DNA from: Bradyrhizobium sp. Ec3.3
GTDB lineage: Bacteria; Pseudomonadota; Alphaproteobacteria; Rhizobiales; Xanthobacteraceae
Length of the DNA stretch: 64,000 bases
NCBI RefSeq assembly: GCF_000472925.1
Contig: NZ_AXAS01000021.1
Location: forward strand, 95,660 to 159,659
Direction: 5' to 3'
The stretch's first letter is position 1, and each line of letters opens with the position of its first letter. The notes beneath the pieces were generated by a model. It had not been told where the DNA came from, ran no database searches, and saw nothing but the letters and a program-made list of their open reading frames with translations. Both the position numbers and the translations under genes were made by a program. Shown in pieces: positions 48,064 to 56,194 of this stretch.

Positions 48064-48090
48064 TGAGCATGATCCGGAAGATCATGCTCA
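48064..48090. repeat. Perfect palindrome related to a dispersed Bradyrhizobium repeat
   Basis: TGAGCATGATC (48064-48074) and GATCATGCTCA (48080-48090) form an 11-base perfect stem around CGGAA, 18 bases after the binding-protein stop. From memory, a longer element with these ends (GAGCATGATC...GATCATGCTC) is very common between genes in Bradyrhizobium and relatives; this appears to be a version with the centre deleted. It may terminate or stabilise the importer message. Confidence 0.6.
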
Positions 48091-48209
48091 ACAACAACCA
48101 ATGTCTCCAGCGCCGCCTCTTGCAGGCGGCGCTGGAACGCTGCATGACGGTCGGCGTTTGTGATCGACGGCCTTGCGCCGCTCGGTGAACTTTTCTGGAT
48201 GCGCCGCCC

Positions 48210-49058
48210 ATGACTCAAACTGAGACTCAAACTGATCGTTCGCCTCACTTCGCATCCCGCCTCGTCGGGAGATACGCGCTCGTGACCGGAGCGTCGCAAG
48301 GCATCGGGCGCGCGATCGCCGTCCGTTTCGCGCAGGAAGGGGCAACCGTCGCCATCAACTATCTGGAGCACCGTGCGGATGCGGAGAACACGCTTGCGCA
48401 GGCGCAGGCGGCCTCGCGCGAGCGCGGCCATGGCGAGCGGGATCATGTTGTCGTTCAGGCCAATGTCGCCGTCGAGGCGGACATCGCGCGGATGTTCGAC
48501 ACGCTGCTGTCGCGCTGGCCGCGGCTCGATTGCCTCGTCAACAATGCCGGCTTCCAGAAGCAATCGCCGAGCGAAGCACTCGATATCGAGGCCTATCGGC
48601 GCATCATCGACGTCAATCTCAACGGCGCGGTGCTCTGCGCGCAGAAGGCGCTGGCGCATTTCCTCGCGCGCGGCGGCGGTGGCACCATCGTCAATTGCTC
48701 GAGCGTACACCAGATTGTACCGAAGCCGGGCTATCTCGCTTATTCGATCAGCAAGGGCGGCATGGCGAACCTGACGCGCACGCTGGCGCTCGAATTCGCC
48801 GGCCGCGGCATTCGCGTCAACGCGGTAGGGCCGGGCGCGATCGACACGCCGATCAACGCGGCCTGGACCGGCGACGCAAAAAAGCGCGCCGCGGTAGAGG
48901 ATCACATTCCGCTCGGGCGTGTCGGAACGGTCGAAGAGATCGCCGCGGTGTTCGCCTTTCTCGCCTCCGACGAGTCGAGCTATATCACCGGCCAGACCAT
49001 CTACGCCTGCGGCGGCATCACGCTGTTCGGCGAATTCCGCGACAACTGGGCGAGCTAG
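48210..49058 (+). CDS. SDR-family oxidoreductase (sugar dehydrogenase-like)
   Basis: A 282-residue classical short-chain dehydrogenase. Cofactor motif TGASQGIG near residue 27, CLVNNAGF, catalytic Ser in NCSSVHQIVPKPGYLAYS and Tyr-Lys in YSISKGGMANL, then AVGPGAIDTPINAAW and a C-terminal GQTIYACGG. It resembles glucose 1-dehydrogenase and polyol dehydrogenases. It follows the second CUT2 importer by 163 bases with a repeat in between, so it may oxidise the imported sugar or polyol (for instance a pentitol to a ketose such as xylulose for the kinase at 42858), though this is inferred from position only. Confidence 0.85.
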   Translation: MTQTETQTDRSPHFASRLVGRYALVTGASQGIGRAIAVRFAQEGATVAINYLEHRADAENTLAQAQAASRERGHGERDHVVVQANVAVEADIARMFDTLLSRWPRLDCLVNNAGFQKQSPSEALDIEAYRRIIDVNLNGAVLCAQKALAHFLARGGGGTIVNCSSVHQIVPKPGYLAYSISKGGMANLTRTLALEFAGRGIRVNAVGPGAIDTPINAAWTGDAKKRAAVEDHIPLGRVGTVEEIAAVFAFLASDESSYITGQTIYACGGITLFGEFRDNWAS

Positions 49059-49137
49059 AGCTTCCGACGTCTGCTACACTCCGCCTCAATGCGAAACGCG
49101 CGCACGCACGTGACAAGCGGCAAACGGGAGGGGGAAC

Positions 49138-50451
49138 ATGTCAGCGACCATGGGCTCCGATGAGCAAGGAAGGGGCTATTTTCCACCCTGGAAGCTGAAG
49201 ACCTCGGGCGTCATCCTGCCCGAGGAGCGGCTGCCGTGGGGCCAGACCATCATTGCCAGCCTCCAGCATGGCGTCGCGATGTCGGGGGCAACCATCATCG
49301 CGCCGCTGCTGATGGGGTTCGATCCCAATCTCGCGCTGTTCTTTTCCGGCGTCGGCACGCTGATCTTCTTTACGGTCGTTGCCGGACGCGTGCCGAGCTA
49401 TCTCGGCTCCAGCTTCGCCTTCATCGCCGTCGTCATTGCGGCGACCGGCTATTCCGGGCAGGGGCCGAATCCCAATATCGAGGTCGCGCTCGGCGGCATC
49501 GTCGGCGCCGGCGTGCTCTACGGCATCATCGCGCTGATCGTGATGTGGGCCGGCGTCGGCTGGGTCGAGCGGTTGATGCCGCCGGTCGTCACCGGTGCCG
49601 TCGTTGCCGCGATCGGCCTCAATCTCGCGCCGGTGGCCGTGAAGGCCGTGAGCGCGAGCGCATTCGACACCTGGGTCGGACTGTTGACCGTTCTGATCAT
49701 CGGCCTGACCGCGGTGGCGGCTCCGGGATTGTGGCGCCGGCTGCCGATCATCGTCGGCGCCATCGGCGGCTATCTCCTTTATCTCCTGCTCGCCAATGGC
49801 TTCGGTCTGGGCAAGCCGATCGATTTCACCCAGCTTTCGGCCGCGCCATGGATCGGGCTGCCAAAATTCACCACGCCGACCTTCCATGGCGACGCGATCT
49901 TCCTGATCGCGCCGGTCGCGATCATTCTTGTTGCCGAGAATCTCGGCCACATCAAAGCCATCGGCGTGATGACTGGGCGAAGTCTGGACGGCTATCTCGG
50001 CCGCGCGTTCCTCGGCGACAGCCTTGCAACGATCGTCTCGGCCTGCGGCGGCGGCACCGGCGTCACCACCTATGCGGAGAACATCGGCGTCATGGCGGCG
50101 ACGAAGGTCTATTCGACGCTGCTGTTCGCGGTGACATCCGTGGTGTCGATCCTGCTCGGCTTCTCGCCCAAATTCGGTGCGCTGATCCTGTCGATCCCGG
50201 GTCCCGTGATCGGCGGCCTGTCGATCGTGCTGTTCGGCCTGATCGCGGCGATGGCCGGGCGAATTTGGGTCGAGAACAAGGTCGACTTCTCCAGCCCGCG
50301 CAACCTGATCACGGTCGCGGTTGCGCTCACAGCCGGCGCCGGCGATCTCACACTGAAGTTCGGCGCTTTCACGATCGGCGGCATCGGCACCGCGACGTTC
50401 GGCGCGATCATCCTCTATCAGATTTTGGCCACGAAGGACGCGGGTAACTGA
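49138..50451 (+). CDS. NCS2-family uracil/pyrimidine permease (UraA/RutG-like)
   Basis: A 437-residue membrane protein with about 13-14 hydrophobic segments, preceded by GGGAGGGGG. UraA/RutG-type motifs: QHGVAMSGATIIAPLLMG, the substrate-binding VAENLGHIKAIG with its glutamate, ACGGGTGVTTYAENIGVMAATKVYS with the second functional glutamate, and PGPVIGGLSIVLFGLIAA. The length is normal for the family. It imports uracil, or another nucleobase, with protons. No pyrimidine-degradation (rut) genes are adjacent in the window, so the ligand is assigned only at family level. Confidence 0.87.
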   Translation: MSATMGSDEQGRGYFPPWKLKTSGVILPEERLPWGQTIIASLQHGVAMSGATIIAPLLMGFDPNLALFFSGVGTLIFFTVVAGRVPSYLGSSFAFIAVVIAATGYSGQGPNPNIEVALGGIVGAGVLYGIIALIVMWAGVGWVERLMPPVVTGAVVAAIGLNLAPVAVKAVSASAFDTWVGLLTVLIIGLTAVAAPGLWRRLPIIVGAIGGYLLYLLLANGFGLGKPIDFTQLSAAPWIGLPKFTTPTFHGDAIFLIAPVAIILVAENLGHIKAIGVMTGRSLDGYLGRAFLGDSLATIVSACGGGTGVTTYAENIGVMAATKVYSTLLFAVTSVVSILLGFSPKFGALILSIPGPVIGGLSIVLFGLIAAMAGRIWVENKVDFSSPRNLITVAVALTAGAGDLTLKFGAFTIGGIGTATFGAIILYQILATKDAGN

Positions 50452-50480
50452 TCAGCGGAAGCCGAGATGCGCCGATTCCA

Positions 50481-50720
50481 TCAGGCCGTCGGCAGCTCGA
50501 GCGCGATCACGCCGTCGCCGCCGTCTGCGGCCCTGACGCTATCGCGCGCCACCGATTCGATGGCGGGCCACCGCTCGCGGAACAGCGCCGATGCGTCGTG
50601 GAAGTTCGGGGCGTCGACCCTGACACAGCAGGCCCGCCGTTTGCCGCCATCCGCTATCTGAAATGAGAAGGTGAAGCCGACCCGCTCCGCATCGCCGTCG
50701 ATCGCCCGCAGTTTTTGCAT
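50481..50720 (-). CDS. Small hypothetical protein
   Basis: A possible 79-residue cytoplasmic protein, starting at 50720 behind AGGGGACACTG. The sequence MQKLRAIDGDAERVGFTFSF followed by QIADGGKRRACCVRVDAPNFHD and a C-terminal GDGVIALELPTA reads like a small alpha/beta domain with balanced composition, unlike the low-complexity shadow on the other strand. I do not recognise the family. It stands between the rightward permease and the rightward gene at 50902, alone on the minus strand. Confidence 0.5.
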   Translation of the reverse strand: MQKLRAIDGDAERVGFTFSFQIADGGKRRACCVRVDAPNFHDASALFRERWPAIESVARDSVRAADGGDGVIALELPTA

Positions 50721-50901
50721 CAGTGTCCCCTGATGTTGCATTCACCGGCGCACCTTGCGTTTTCGATTTGGAAATTCCTGCGGCGCGATTGTGGCGCCGA
50801 TCAAATAGGTTTGCAGTGTTGCAAACATCTGACACTTGTCGTGAGGTGGCGCTTCCAGGCCTTGTTCCCAATGACTACGATTGAGGCAGCCGGCCGAACG
50901 C

Positions 50902-52014
50902 ATGAGCTCGAAGACGGACATGGGAGCGAGACTCCATATCATCGCAAGCGTGACGCTTGCCGTTGCAGCCGCCTTGAGTGGGGCAGTGAATGTCGGCTCA
51001 TCGGCACGCGCCCAGCCGGCGGCGCTTACCGCGAAGCAATCCACGGCGCTCGAGGCCTACAATCGGGCCTTGAGTGACTTCAAGGCGATCCTCAGCCAAC
51101 GACGCCGCCAGATCGACGCGCACGAGCCGCTTCCGAACCTGCCGGGGCAAGCCCTCTACCTTGCGCGCGTCGATGTCATGAGCACCTACAAGGATCTCAC
51201 GGATGCGCTTCCGTCGCGGCTCGGACGACCCAACAAGTACGAGGTTCCGCCGGCCTATTTCGACGCCGACATCGAACCGCTGATCGACGAGTACCGCGCG
51301 CTCTTCGACGTCATGGAGGCGCCGCCTCCGAACGCGCAGGCCTCAGTGACTCCGTTCAAGGACGTCGTCGATCTCGGCACCGCGATCGCACGCGCAAAGG
51401 GGTTGGATGCGAAGGGCGCGGATGCGGCTGGCCGCATCAGCCTGGGGCTGTTCTTTGCGGAAACCAACGGCAAGCAGAATGTCGGAAACGGGCGTTCCAA
51501 CACCTATATCGGCAGCTTTCAGACCGGCCCGTCCGAAGACCGCAATGGCCGCAAGCGATGGCAAGCGATCAAGCCGTCCATCGCCGCCCTCGATCCGAAG
51601 CTGATCGCGCGTGACGACAGAGAGGAGGCCCGCATCGGCAGCCTCGACCATCGGCTCAACCACTGGACCGCAGTGCGTGACGGCCTCATGAACGCGCACG
51701 CCGATCTGTTCGCGCAGATCCCCGATATCGCCAGGACGCTGCCGGACCCGATCGACCAGATGAAATTCTTCGAACTGATCCAGATCATCCCGACCGCGAC
51801 GCGAGCCGCGCTGAAGTCGGGTAATTTACTTCAGAGCAGGGTCTCCGACCCGACCGTGATGAAATATCTGCGCAACAACAGCATCTTTGCCTACGGACGC
51901 ACCGACCGGGCAAGAACGTCGGCGAGTTTCCGCGAAATCCTCGACGCAATGTGGCTGTTCAATCAGAAATTCACGCGGGCGCAGGCTGAGTTTGAACGCG
52001 TGCGGACGCGGTGA
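50902..52014 (+). CDS. Exported hypothetical protein with a lysozyme-like Glu motif
   Basis: About 370 residues; ATG 50902 or the in-frame ATG at 50920 both give a Sec signal peptide (LHIIASVTLAVAAALSGAVN, cleaved near SARAQP). A helical region rich in charged residues follows (about 45-140). Then GRISLGLFFAETNGKQNVGN with E187, and about 15 residues on YIGSFQTG. That spacing resembles the catalytic Glu and the GxFQ segment of lysozyme-fold lytic transglycosylases, but the rest is not recognisable to me. The C-terminal half is rich in basic residues. Function unknown; a periplasmic wall-related role is only a suggestion. Confidence 0.6.
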   Translation: MSSKTDMGARLHIIASVTLAVAAALSGAVNVGSSARAQPAALTAKQSTALEAYNRALSDFKAILSQRRRQIDAHEPLPNLPGQALYLARVDVMSTYKDLTDALPSRLGRPNKYEVPPAYFDADIEPLIDEYRALFDVMEAPPPNAQASVTPFKDVVDLGTAIARAKGLDAKGADAAGRISLGLFFAETNGKQNVGNGRSNTYIGSFQTGPSEDRNGRKRWQAIKPSIAALDPKLIARDDREEARIGSLDHRLNHWTAVRDGLMNAHADLFAQIPDIARTLPDPIDQMKFFELIQIIPTATRAALKSGNLLQSRVSDPTVMKYLRNNSIFAYGRTDRARTSASFREILDAMWLFNQKFTRAQAEFERVRTR

Positions 52015-52020
52015 GGGCAT

Positions 52021-52644
52021 TCACCTCATCGCATCCGCCAGCTTGCTCCATTCGCCTGCACCGATGCGAACGATCAGCTTCGATCCGCCGGCGCCATCGG
52101 GCTTGAACACCGAAGCCTCGCCCTCGCGCACGTCGAACCAGTCCTTGCCGAAGGCGTCCATGAGGTTCGGCTTATGCGAGATGATGACGAGATTGCCGCC
52201 CGCGGGCGGCGGCGTGGCCGCGAGCTTGCGCAGCGCCTGGGCGCGGCGGTTGTTCTCATCGGGCGACACCACGAGACCGCCCTCGGTGACGTCTGCGGAT
52301 GCCGTGACAGTGCCGAAGCCAAGCAGCGTGCCGGTGTCGACCGCGCGCTGGAACGTGCTGGTGATGACCGTGCTGACGGGAATGCCGAGCCTGTGCATCG
52401 CAGCTCCGACCGCCGTGGCCTGCCCACGCCCTTCCTCGGTGAGCTGCCGCTGGGCCGCGACGTTTTTCATGTTGAGCGGATCGGTGTCGGCCTGGTTCGC
52501 ATAGGTCGGACCGTGGCGGAATACGATGACGTAGCCGCCCTGACGGACCCCCTCCAGCCATTCGGGCTGCGCTGCCGTCACCGGATTGGCGGCGAGACCA
52601 AGCCACAAGATGAGCCACGCAAGGGCAATACGGATGCCAAGCAT
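52021..52644 (-). CDS. Histidine phosphatase family protein, exported
   Basis: A 207-residue phosphoglycerate-mutase-like protein. The start at 52644 (MLGIRIALAWLILWLGLAAN) follows GGGAGGCGG and opens a Sec signal peptide ending at VTAAQP; the frame continues 23 codons upstream without a good site. Catalytic RHG motif is at VIVFRHGPTYANQAD, a conserved Arg lies in STVITSTFQRAVDTG, and the second histidine in NLVIISHKPNLMDAFG. Related exported enzymes remove phosphate from small molecules. It converges with the gene at 50902-52014 with only a few bases between stops. Confidence 0.85.
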   Translation of the reverse strand: MLGIRIALAWLILWLGLAANPVTAAQPEWLEGVRQGGYVIVFRHGPTYANQADTDPLNMKNVAAQRQLTEEGRGQATAVGAAMHRLGIPVSTVITSTFQRAVDTGTLLGFGTVTASADVTEGGLVVSPDENNRRAQALRKLAATPPPAGGNLVIISHKPNLMDAFGKDWFDVREGEASVFKPDGAGGSKLIVRIGAGEWSKLADAMR

Positions 52645-52960
52645 GATGCCGCCTCCCATCGGCCGGTCGCACGCCTGGCGCGGCTCGGCCATGCCGCACC
52701 CGACATAGCGCAAATGCGCGACGCAGGCTTTGCCGTCTTCATGAGGTTTTCGTGACGGGCGCTTTGCGTCTCATGGAGGAGGCGCCGGGGAAGGCCGGGT
52801 TGTACCCGCTGATGCGAGCCTTAAATCAGGTCAGTTACCCTGACCATCTTTTGGCGTTGCAGTTTCAGCCATTTCTCGTCTAGAAACGCCTCACCGAGCC
52901 TCCCGGCAACGAACCGTCAACGGTTTTGGCCGAGGATTTTGTGGCTCAAAGGGTCTGGCA
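52645..52960 (+). promoter_or_regulatory. Promoter region of the leuA leader
   Basis: No gene is supported in this stretch. A possible promoter is TTGCAG (52857-52862), 16 bases, TCTAGA (52879-52884). A short inverted repeat GGTCAG (52829-52834) / CTGACC (52840-52845) lies about 12 bases upstream of it and might be an operator. The leader peptide gene follows after about 75 bases. The promoter boxes are a pattern-based guess. Confidence 0.35.
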
Positions 52961-53086
52961 ATGCTGATTCGCGGCCAAAACGACGGGATTTCGGGGGAGG
53001 CGGCTCTGGCCGTCTGCACCGCCGCGTCCCGGCCCGCGATCCTGCCCACCCTCCTTCTTGGCGAGCTCCTTCTTATCTGCCCCTGA
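52961..53086 (+). CDS. leuL: leuA leader peptide, leucine-rich (attenuator)
   Basis: A 41-codon ORF beginning with ATG 52961, 7 bases after an AAAGGG ribosome site. Near its end it reads ILPTLLLGELLLICP and then TGA at 53084: seven leucine codons within codons 28-38, including two LLL runs (CTC CTT CTT each time). This is the classic design of a leucine-sensing leader peptide. It ends 109 bases before leuA, the first enzyme of leucine synthesis. Ribosomes should stall on the leucine runs when charged tRNA-Leu is scarce and change folding of the following RNA. The peptide itself has no other expected job. Confidence 0.8.
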   Translation: MLIRGQNDGISGEAALAVCTAASRPAILPTLLLGELLLICP

Positions 53087-53122
53087 GGGCCGGCTGGGCG
53101 ACTGCGCCTGGGCACTCAGGGG
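53080..53122 (+). promoter_or_regulatory. RNA hairpin spanning the leader stop codon (leuA attenuator region)
   Basis: CCCCTGAG (53080-53087, containing the leader TGA) is the exact inverse of CTCAGGGG (53115-53122). A smaller stem, GGCG/CGCC, can form inside. The hairpin would be covered by a ribosome finishing the leader and free when it stalls on the leucine codons, as expected of a pause/antiterminator element. I could not find a clear T-run terminator before leuA, so control might be at translation or through Rho. Confidence 0.55.
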
Positions 53123-53195
53123 TTGTACGAGATCACCGGACACCTCAAGCGCTCGAGCCAACCGAAGGGCGCACCAGCTTAAAGGAAATTTCAAA

Positions 53196-54758
53196 ATGGC
53201 CCCCGTGAACAAGTCCGAGAAGGACCGCGTCATCATTTTCGACACCACCCTGCGCGACGGCGAGCAGTGCCCAGGCGCGACCATGACGTTCGAGGAGAAG
53301 CTCGAGGTTGCCGAACTGCTCGACGATATGGGCGTCGACGTGATCGAAGCCGGCTTCCCCATCACCTCCGAAGGCGACTTCCAGGCGGTCAGCGAGATCG
53401 CCCGCCGCTCCAAGAATTCGGTGATCGCCGGCCTGTCGCGCGCGCATCCGGCTGACATCGACCGTTGCGCCGAGGCGGTCAAGTTCGCCAAGCGCGGCCG
53501 CGTCCACACCGTGATCGCGACCTCGCCGCTGCACATGCGGGTGAAGTTGAACAAGACCCCGGAGCAGGTGATCGAGACCTCGGTTGCCATGGTCGCGCGT
53601 GCCCGCAATCTGATCGACGACGTCGAATGGTCGGCTGAGGACGGCACCCGCAGCGAGATGGACTTTCTCTGCCGCATCGTCGAGGCCGTCATCAAGGCTG
53701 GCGCAACCACGGTGAACATCCCCGACACCGTCGGCTACACTACGCCCGACGAGTACACTCACTTCATGAAGACGCTCATCGAGCGCGTGCCGAACTCGGA
53801 CAAGGCGGTGTTCTCTGTGCATTGCCATAACGACCTCGGCATGGCCGTTGCGAATTCGCTGGCCGGCATCGTCGGCGGCGCGCGCCAGGTCGAGTGCACG
53901 ATCAATGGCATCGGAGAGCGGGCGGGCAATGCCGCGCTCGAAGAGATCGTGATGGCGATCAACGTGCGCAACGACAAATTCCCGTACTGGAACAAGATCG
54001 ACACCACGCAGCTCACCCGCGCTTCAAAGGTGGTGTCTGCGGCGACCTCGTTCCCGGTGCAGTACAACAAGGCGATCGTCGGCCGGAACGCCTTCGCGCA
54101 TGAGAGCGGCATCCACCAGGACGGCGTGCTGAAGGACGCCTCGACCTACGAGATCATGCGGCCGGAGATGGTCGGCCTGAAGCAGTCCTCGCTGGTGCTG
54201 GGCAAGCATTCCGGCCGCCACGCCTTCGTGCACAAGCTGGAGGAGATGGGCTACAAGCTCGGCCCGAACCAGCTGGAGGATGCATTCGCGCGGATGAAGG
54301 CGCTGGCCGACCGCAAGAAGGACATCTACGACGAGGACATCGAGGCGCTGGTCGACGAGGAAATGGCGGCCTCGCACGACCGCATCAAGCTGACCTCGTT
54401 GACCGTGATCGCCGGCACGCATGGTCCGCAGCGTGCGACCATGAAGCTCGATGTCGACGGCCAGACCAGGATTGAGGAAGCCGAGGGCAACGGTCCGGTC
54501 GATGCCGTCTTCAACTGCATCAAGGCGCTGGTGCCGCACGAGGCCAAGCTCGAGCTGTACCAGGTCCACGCGGTCACCGAAGGCACCGACGCGCAGGCCG
54601 AGGTGTCGGTCCGTCTGTCCCATGACGGCCGTTCGATGACGGCGCGCGCGGCTGATCCGGACACGCTGGTTGCCTCGGCCAAGGCCTATCTCGGCGCGCT
54701 CAACAAGATCGTCATGAAGCGCCAGCGCGATACGGTGACGACGGCGGCGGCGAGCTGA
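53196..54758 (+). CDS. leuA: 2-isopropylmalate synthase
   Basis: A 520-residue enzyme that condenses acetyl-CoA with 2-oxoisovalerate, the first step of leucine synthesis. ATG 53196 follows AAAGGAAA. The TIM barrel carries the DTTLRDGEQCPGATM motif (metal aspartate, catalytic arginine), the metal-binding HCHNDLGMAVANSLAG and GIGERAGNAALEE; AFAHESGIHQDGVLK and LGKHSGRHAFV are in the subdomains. The C-terminal regulatory domain (about 390-515) is present, so leucine feedback inhibition is likely. The open frame upstream of this start overlaps the leader peptide in another frame and is not coding. It is controlled by the leader at 52961. Confidence 0.96.
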   Translation: MAPVNKSEKDRVIIFDTTLRDGEQCPGATMTFEEKLEVAELLDDMGVDVIEAGFPITSEGDFQAVSEIARRSKNSVIAGLSRAHPADIDRCAEAVKFAKRGRVHTVIATSPLHMRVKLNKTPEQVIETSVAMVARARNLIDDVEWSAEDGTRSEMDFLCRIVEAVIKAGATTVNIPDTVGYTTPDEYTHFMKTLIERVPNSDKAVFSVHCHNDLGMAVANSLAGIVGGARQVECTINGIGERAGNAALEEIVMAINVRNDKFPYWNKIDTTQLTRASKVVSAATSFPVQYNKAIVGRNAFAHESGIHQDGVLKDASTYEIMRPEMVGLKQSSLVLGKHSGRHAFVHKLEEMGYKLGPNQLEDAFARMKALADRKKDIYDEDIEALVDEEMAASHDRIKLTSLTVIAGTHGPQRATMKLDVDGQTRIEEAEGNGPVDAVFNCIKALVPHEAKLELYQVHAVTEGTDAQAEVSVRLSHDGRSMTARAADPDTLVASAKAYLGALNKIVMKRQRDTVTTAAAS

Positions 54759-54773
54759 CAAGCGAAGCTTGTT

Positions 54774-54831
54774 ATTCCGGGTTCGATGCTCCGGGCCGCG
54801 CTCGCGCGGTCCCGTCGCATCGCCCCGGAAT
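54774..54831 (+). terminator. Cruciform-like repeat after leuA, probable terminator
   Basis: ATTCCGGGTTCGATGC (from 54774) pairs with GCATCGCCCCGGAAT (to 54831), and inside GGGCCGCG pairs with CGCGGTCCC. The nested stem lies 15 bases after the leuA stop. Elements with the ATTCCGGG...CGATGC arms are, as I recall, dispersed between genes in Bradyrhizobium. Confidence 0.6.
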
Positions 54832-54961
54832 GGCCGTGATAAGAGATAGCAGCCCTGCTAACGACCAATAGCAGCGCGGCGCGCCGGCCTGTATTGATGC
54901 AGCCGGCTCGAGGAAGGCCGCCCGCGCGCCGGGCGGCCCAAACAATAACAAGGGAGAGATC

Positions 54962-55963
54962 ATGCGCACCTTCGCGATCGCGGCATCCGTCGCGGCTTTG
55001 GTTCTGGGGCTTGCCGGTCCGGCAGCAGCCGACCCAATTGTCATCAAGTTCAGCCACGTGGTTGCGACCGATACGCCGAAGGGCAAGGCGGCCGAGAAGT
55101 TCAAGGAGCTTGCCGAGAAGTACAGCGGCGGCAAAGTCAAGGTCGAGGTCTATCCGAACTCGACGCTCTACAAGGACAAGGAAGAGCTCGAGGCGCTCCA
55201 GCTCGGCAGCGTGCAGATGCTGGCGCCGTCGAACTCCAAGTTCGGTCCGCTCGGCATCCGCGAGTTCGAGGTGTTCGATCTGCCTTACATCCTTCCCGAC
55301 CTGAAGACGCTGCGGAAGGTGACGGAGGGACCGCTAGGGGCAAAGCTGCTCAAGCTGCTGGACTCCAAGGGCATCACCGGCCTTGCCTATTGGGACAATG
55401 GCTTCAAGCAGATGAGCGCCAACAAGAAGCTCATCACGCCGGCCGACTATCAGGGCGTGAAATTCCGTATCCAGTCCTCGCGCGTGCTCCAGGCGCAGTT
55501 CAAGGCGCTGGGGTCGCTGCCGCAGGTGATGGCGTTCTCCGAGGTCTATCAGGCGCTCCAGACCGGCGTCGTCGACGGGCAGGAGAACACCTGGTCCAAC
55601 ATCTACACCCAGAAAATGCACGAGGTGCAGAAGTACATCACCCAGACCAATCACGGCTACATCGGCTACGTCGTGATCGTGAACAAGAAGTTCTGGGACG
55701 ATCTGCCGGCCGACATCCGAGACCAGCTTGCGAAGGCCATGAAGGAAGCGACCGACTTCAACAACGCGCAGTCGCAGAAGGAGAACGACGACGCGCTCGC
55801 CGAGATCAAGAAGAGTGGCAAGAGCGAGATCATCTCGCTGACGTCCGAGCAGGACGAGGCAATGCGCAAGGCGATGGAGCCGGTCTACAAGGATGCCGCG
55901 AGCCGCGTCGGCCAGCCGTTGATCGACGAATTCCAGAAGGAAGCGAAGAGCGCGACGAACTGA
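54962..55963 (+). CDS. dctP: TRAP transporter solute-binding protein, DctP family (orphan)
   Basis: A 333-residue periplasmic protein with Sec signal MRTFAIAASVAALVLGLAG up to AAADPI. DctP features: IKFSHVVATDTPKGKAAEKFKELAEK, VEVYPNSTLYKDKEELEALQLGSVQML, YQGVKFRIQSSRVLQAQFKALG (with the arginine that usually binds the ligand carboxylate), EVYQALQTGVVDGQENTW. It should capture a C4-dicarboxylate or other organic acid for a sodium-driven TRAP permease. The DctQ and DctM membrane genes are not next to it; the gene is followed by a terminator. GGGAGAG lies before the ATG. Confidence 0.92.
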   Translation: MRTFAIAASVAALVLGLAGPAAADPIVIKFSHVVATDTPKGKAAEKFKELAEKYSGGKVKVEVYPNSTLYKDKEELEALQLGSVQMLAPSNSKFGPLGIREFEVFDLPYILPDLKTLRKVTEGPLGAKLLKLLDSKGITGLAYWDNGFKQMSANKKLITPADYQGVKFRIQSSRVLQAQFKALGSLPQVMAFSEVYQALQTGVVDGQENTWSNIYTQKMHEVQKYITQTNHGYIGYVVIVNKKFWDDLPADIRDQLAKAMKEATDFNNAQSQKENDDALAEIKKSGKSEIISLTSEQDEAMRKAMEPVYKDAASRVGQPLIDEFQKEAKSATN

Positions 55964-55980
55964 GATTGCTGGCGATCGCA

Positions 55981-56022
55981 GAAGGGCTTCCGTGTGGACT
56001 GCGGAAGCCCTTCATTCGTTTT
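55981..56022 (+). terminator. Intrinsic terminator after dctP
   Basis: GAAGGGCTTCCG (55981-55992) and CGGAAGCCCTTC (56002-56013) form a perfect 12-base stem with a 9-base loop, 18 bases after the stop, followed by ATTCGTTTT. This is the form of a Rho-independent terminator with a short T-run. Confidence 0.75.
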
Positions 56023-56194
56023 AGCGGTCATTGTTGCGAATGATTTCAAACTGCGACAACGGAGACGACGGAAGAGGTGTTTGGATGTGTCTCCGGATTA
56101 CATCTTGGTAAGACTGGCGTCTCTATCGAAGTTGTAAGTTGAACACGGTGCAAATGGCGCCCATCTTCGGGGAACCTTGGAAGAGGAGGTTCGT

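Noticed and set aside
53058..53195. Upstream extension of the leuA reading frame by 46 codons
   Set aside because: It overlaps the leader peptide in another frame, has no ribosome site, and known LeuA proteins start near the chosen ATG.
53100..53195. Classical T-run terminator in the leuA attenuator
   Set aside because: Several weak stems exist, but none is followed by a run of T before leuA, so I did not call a terminator.
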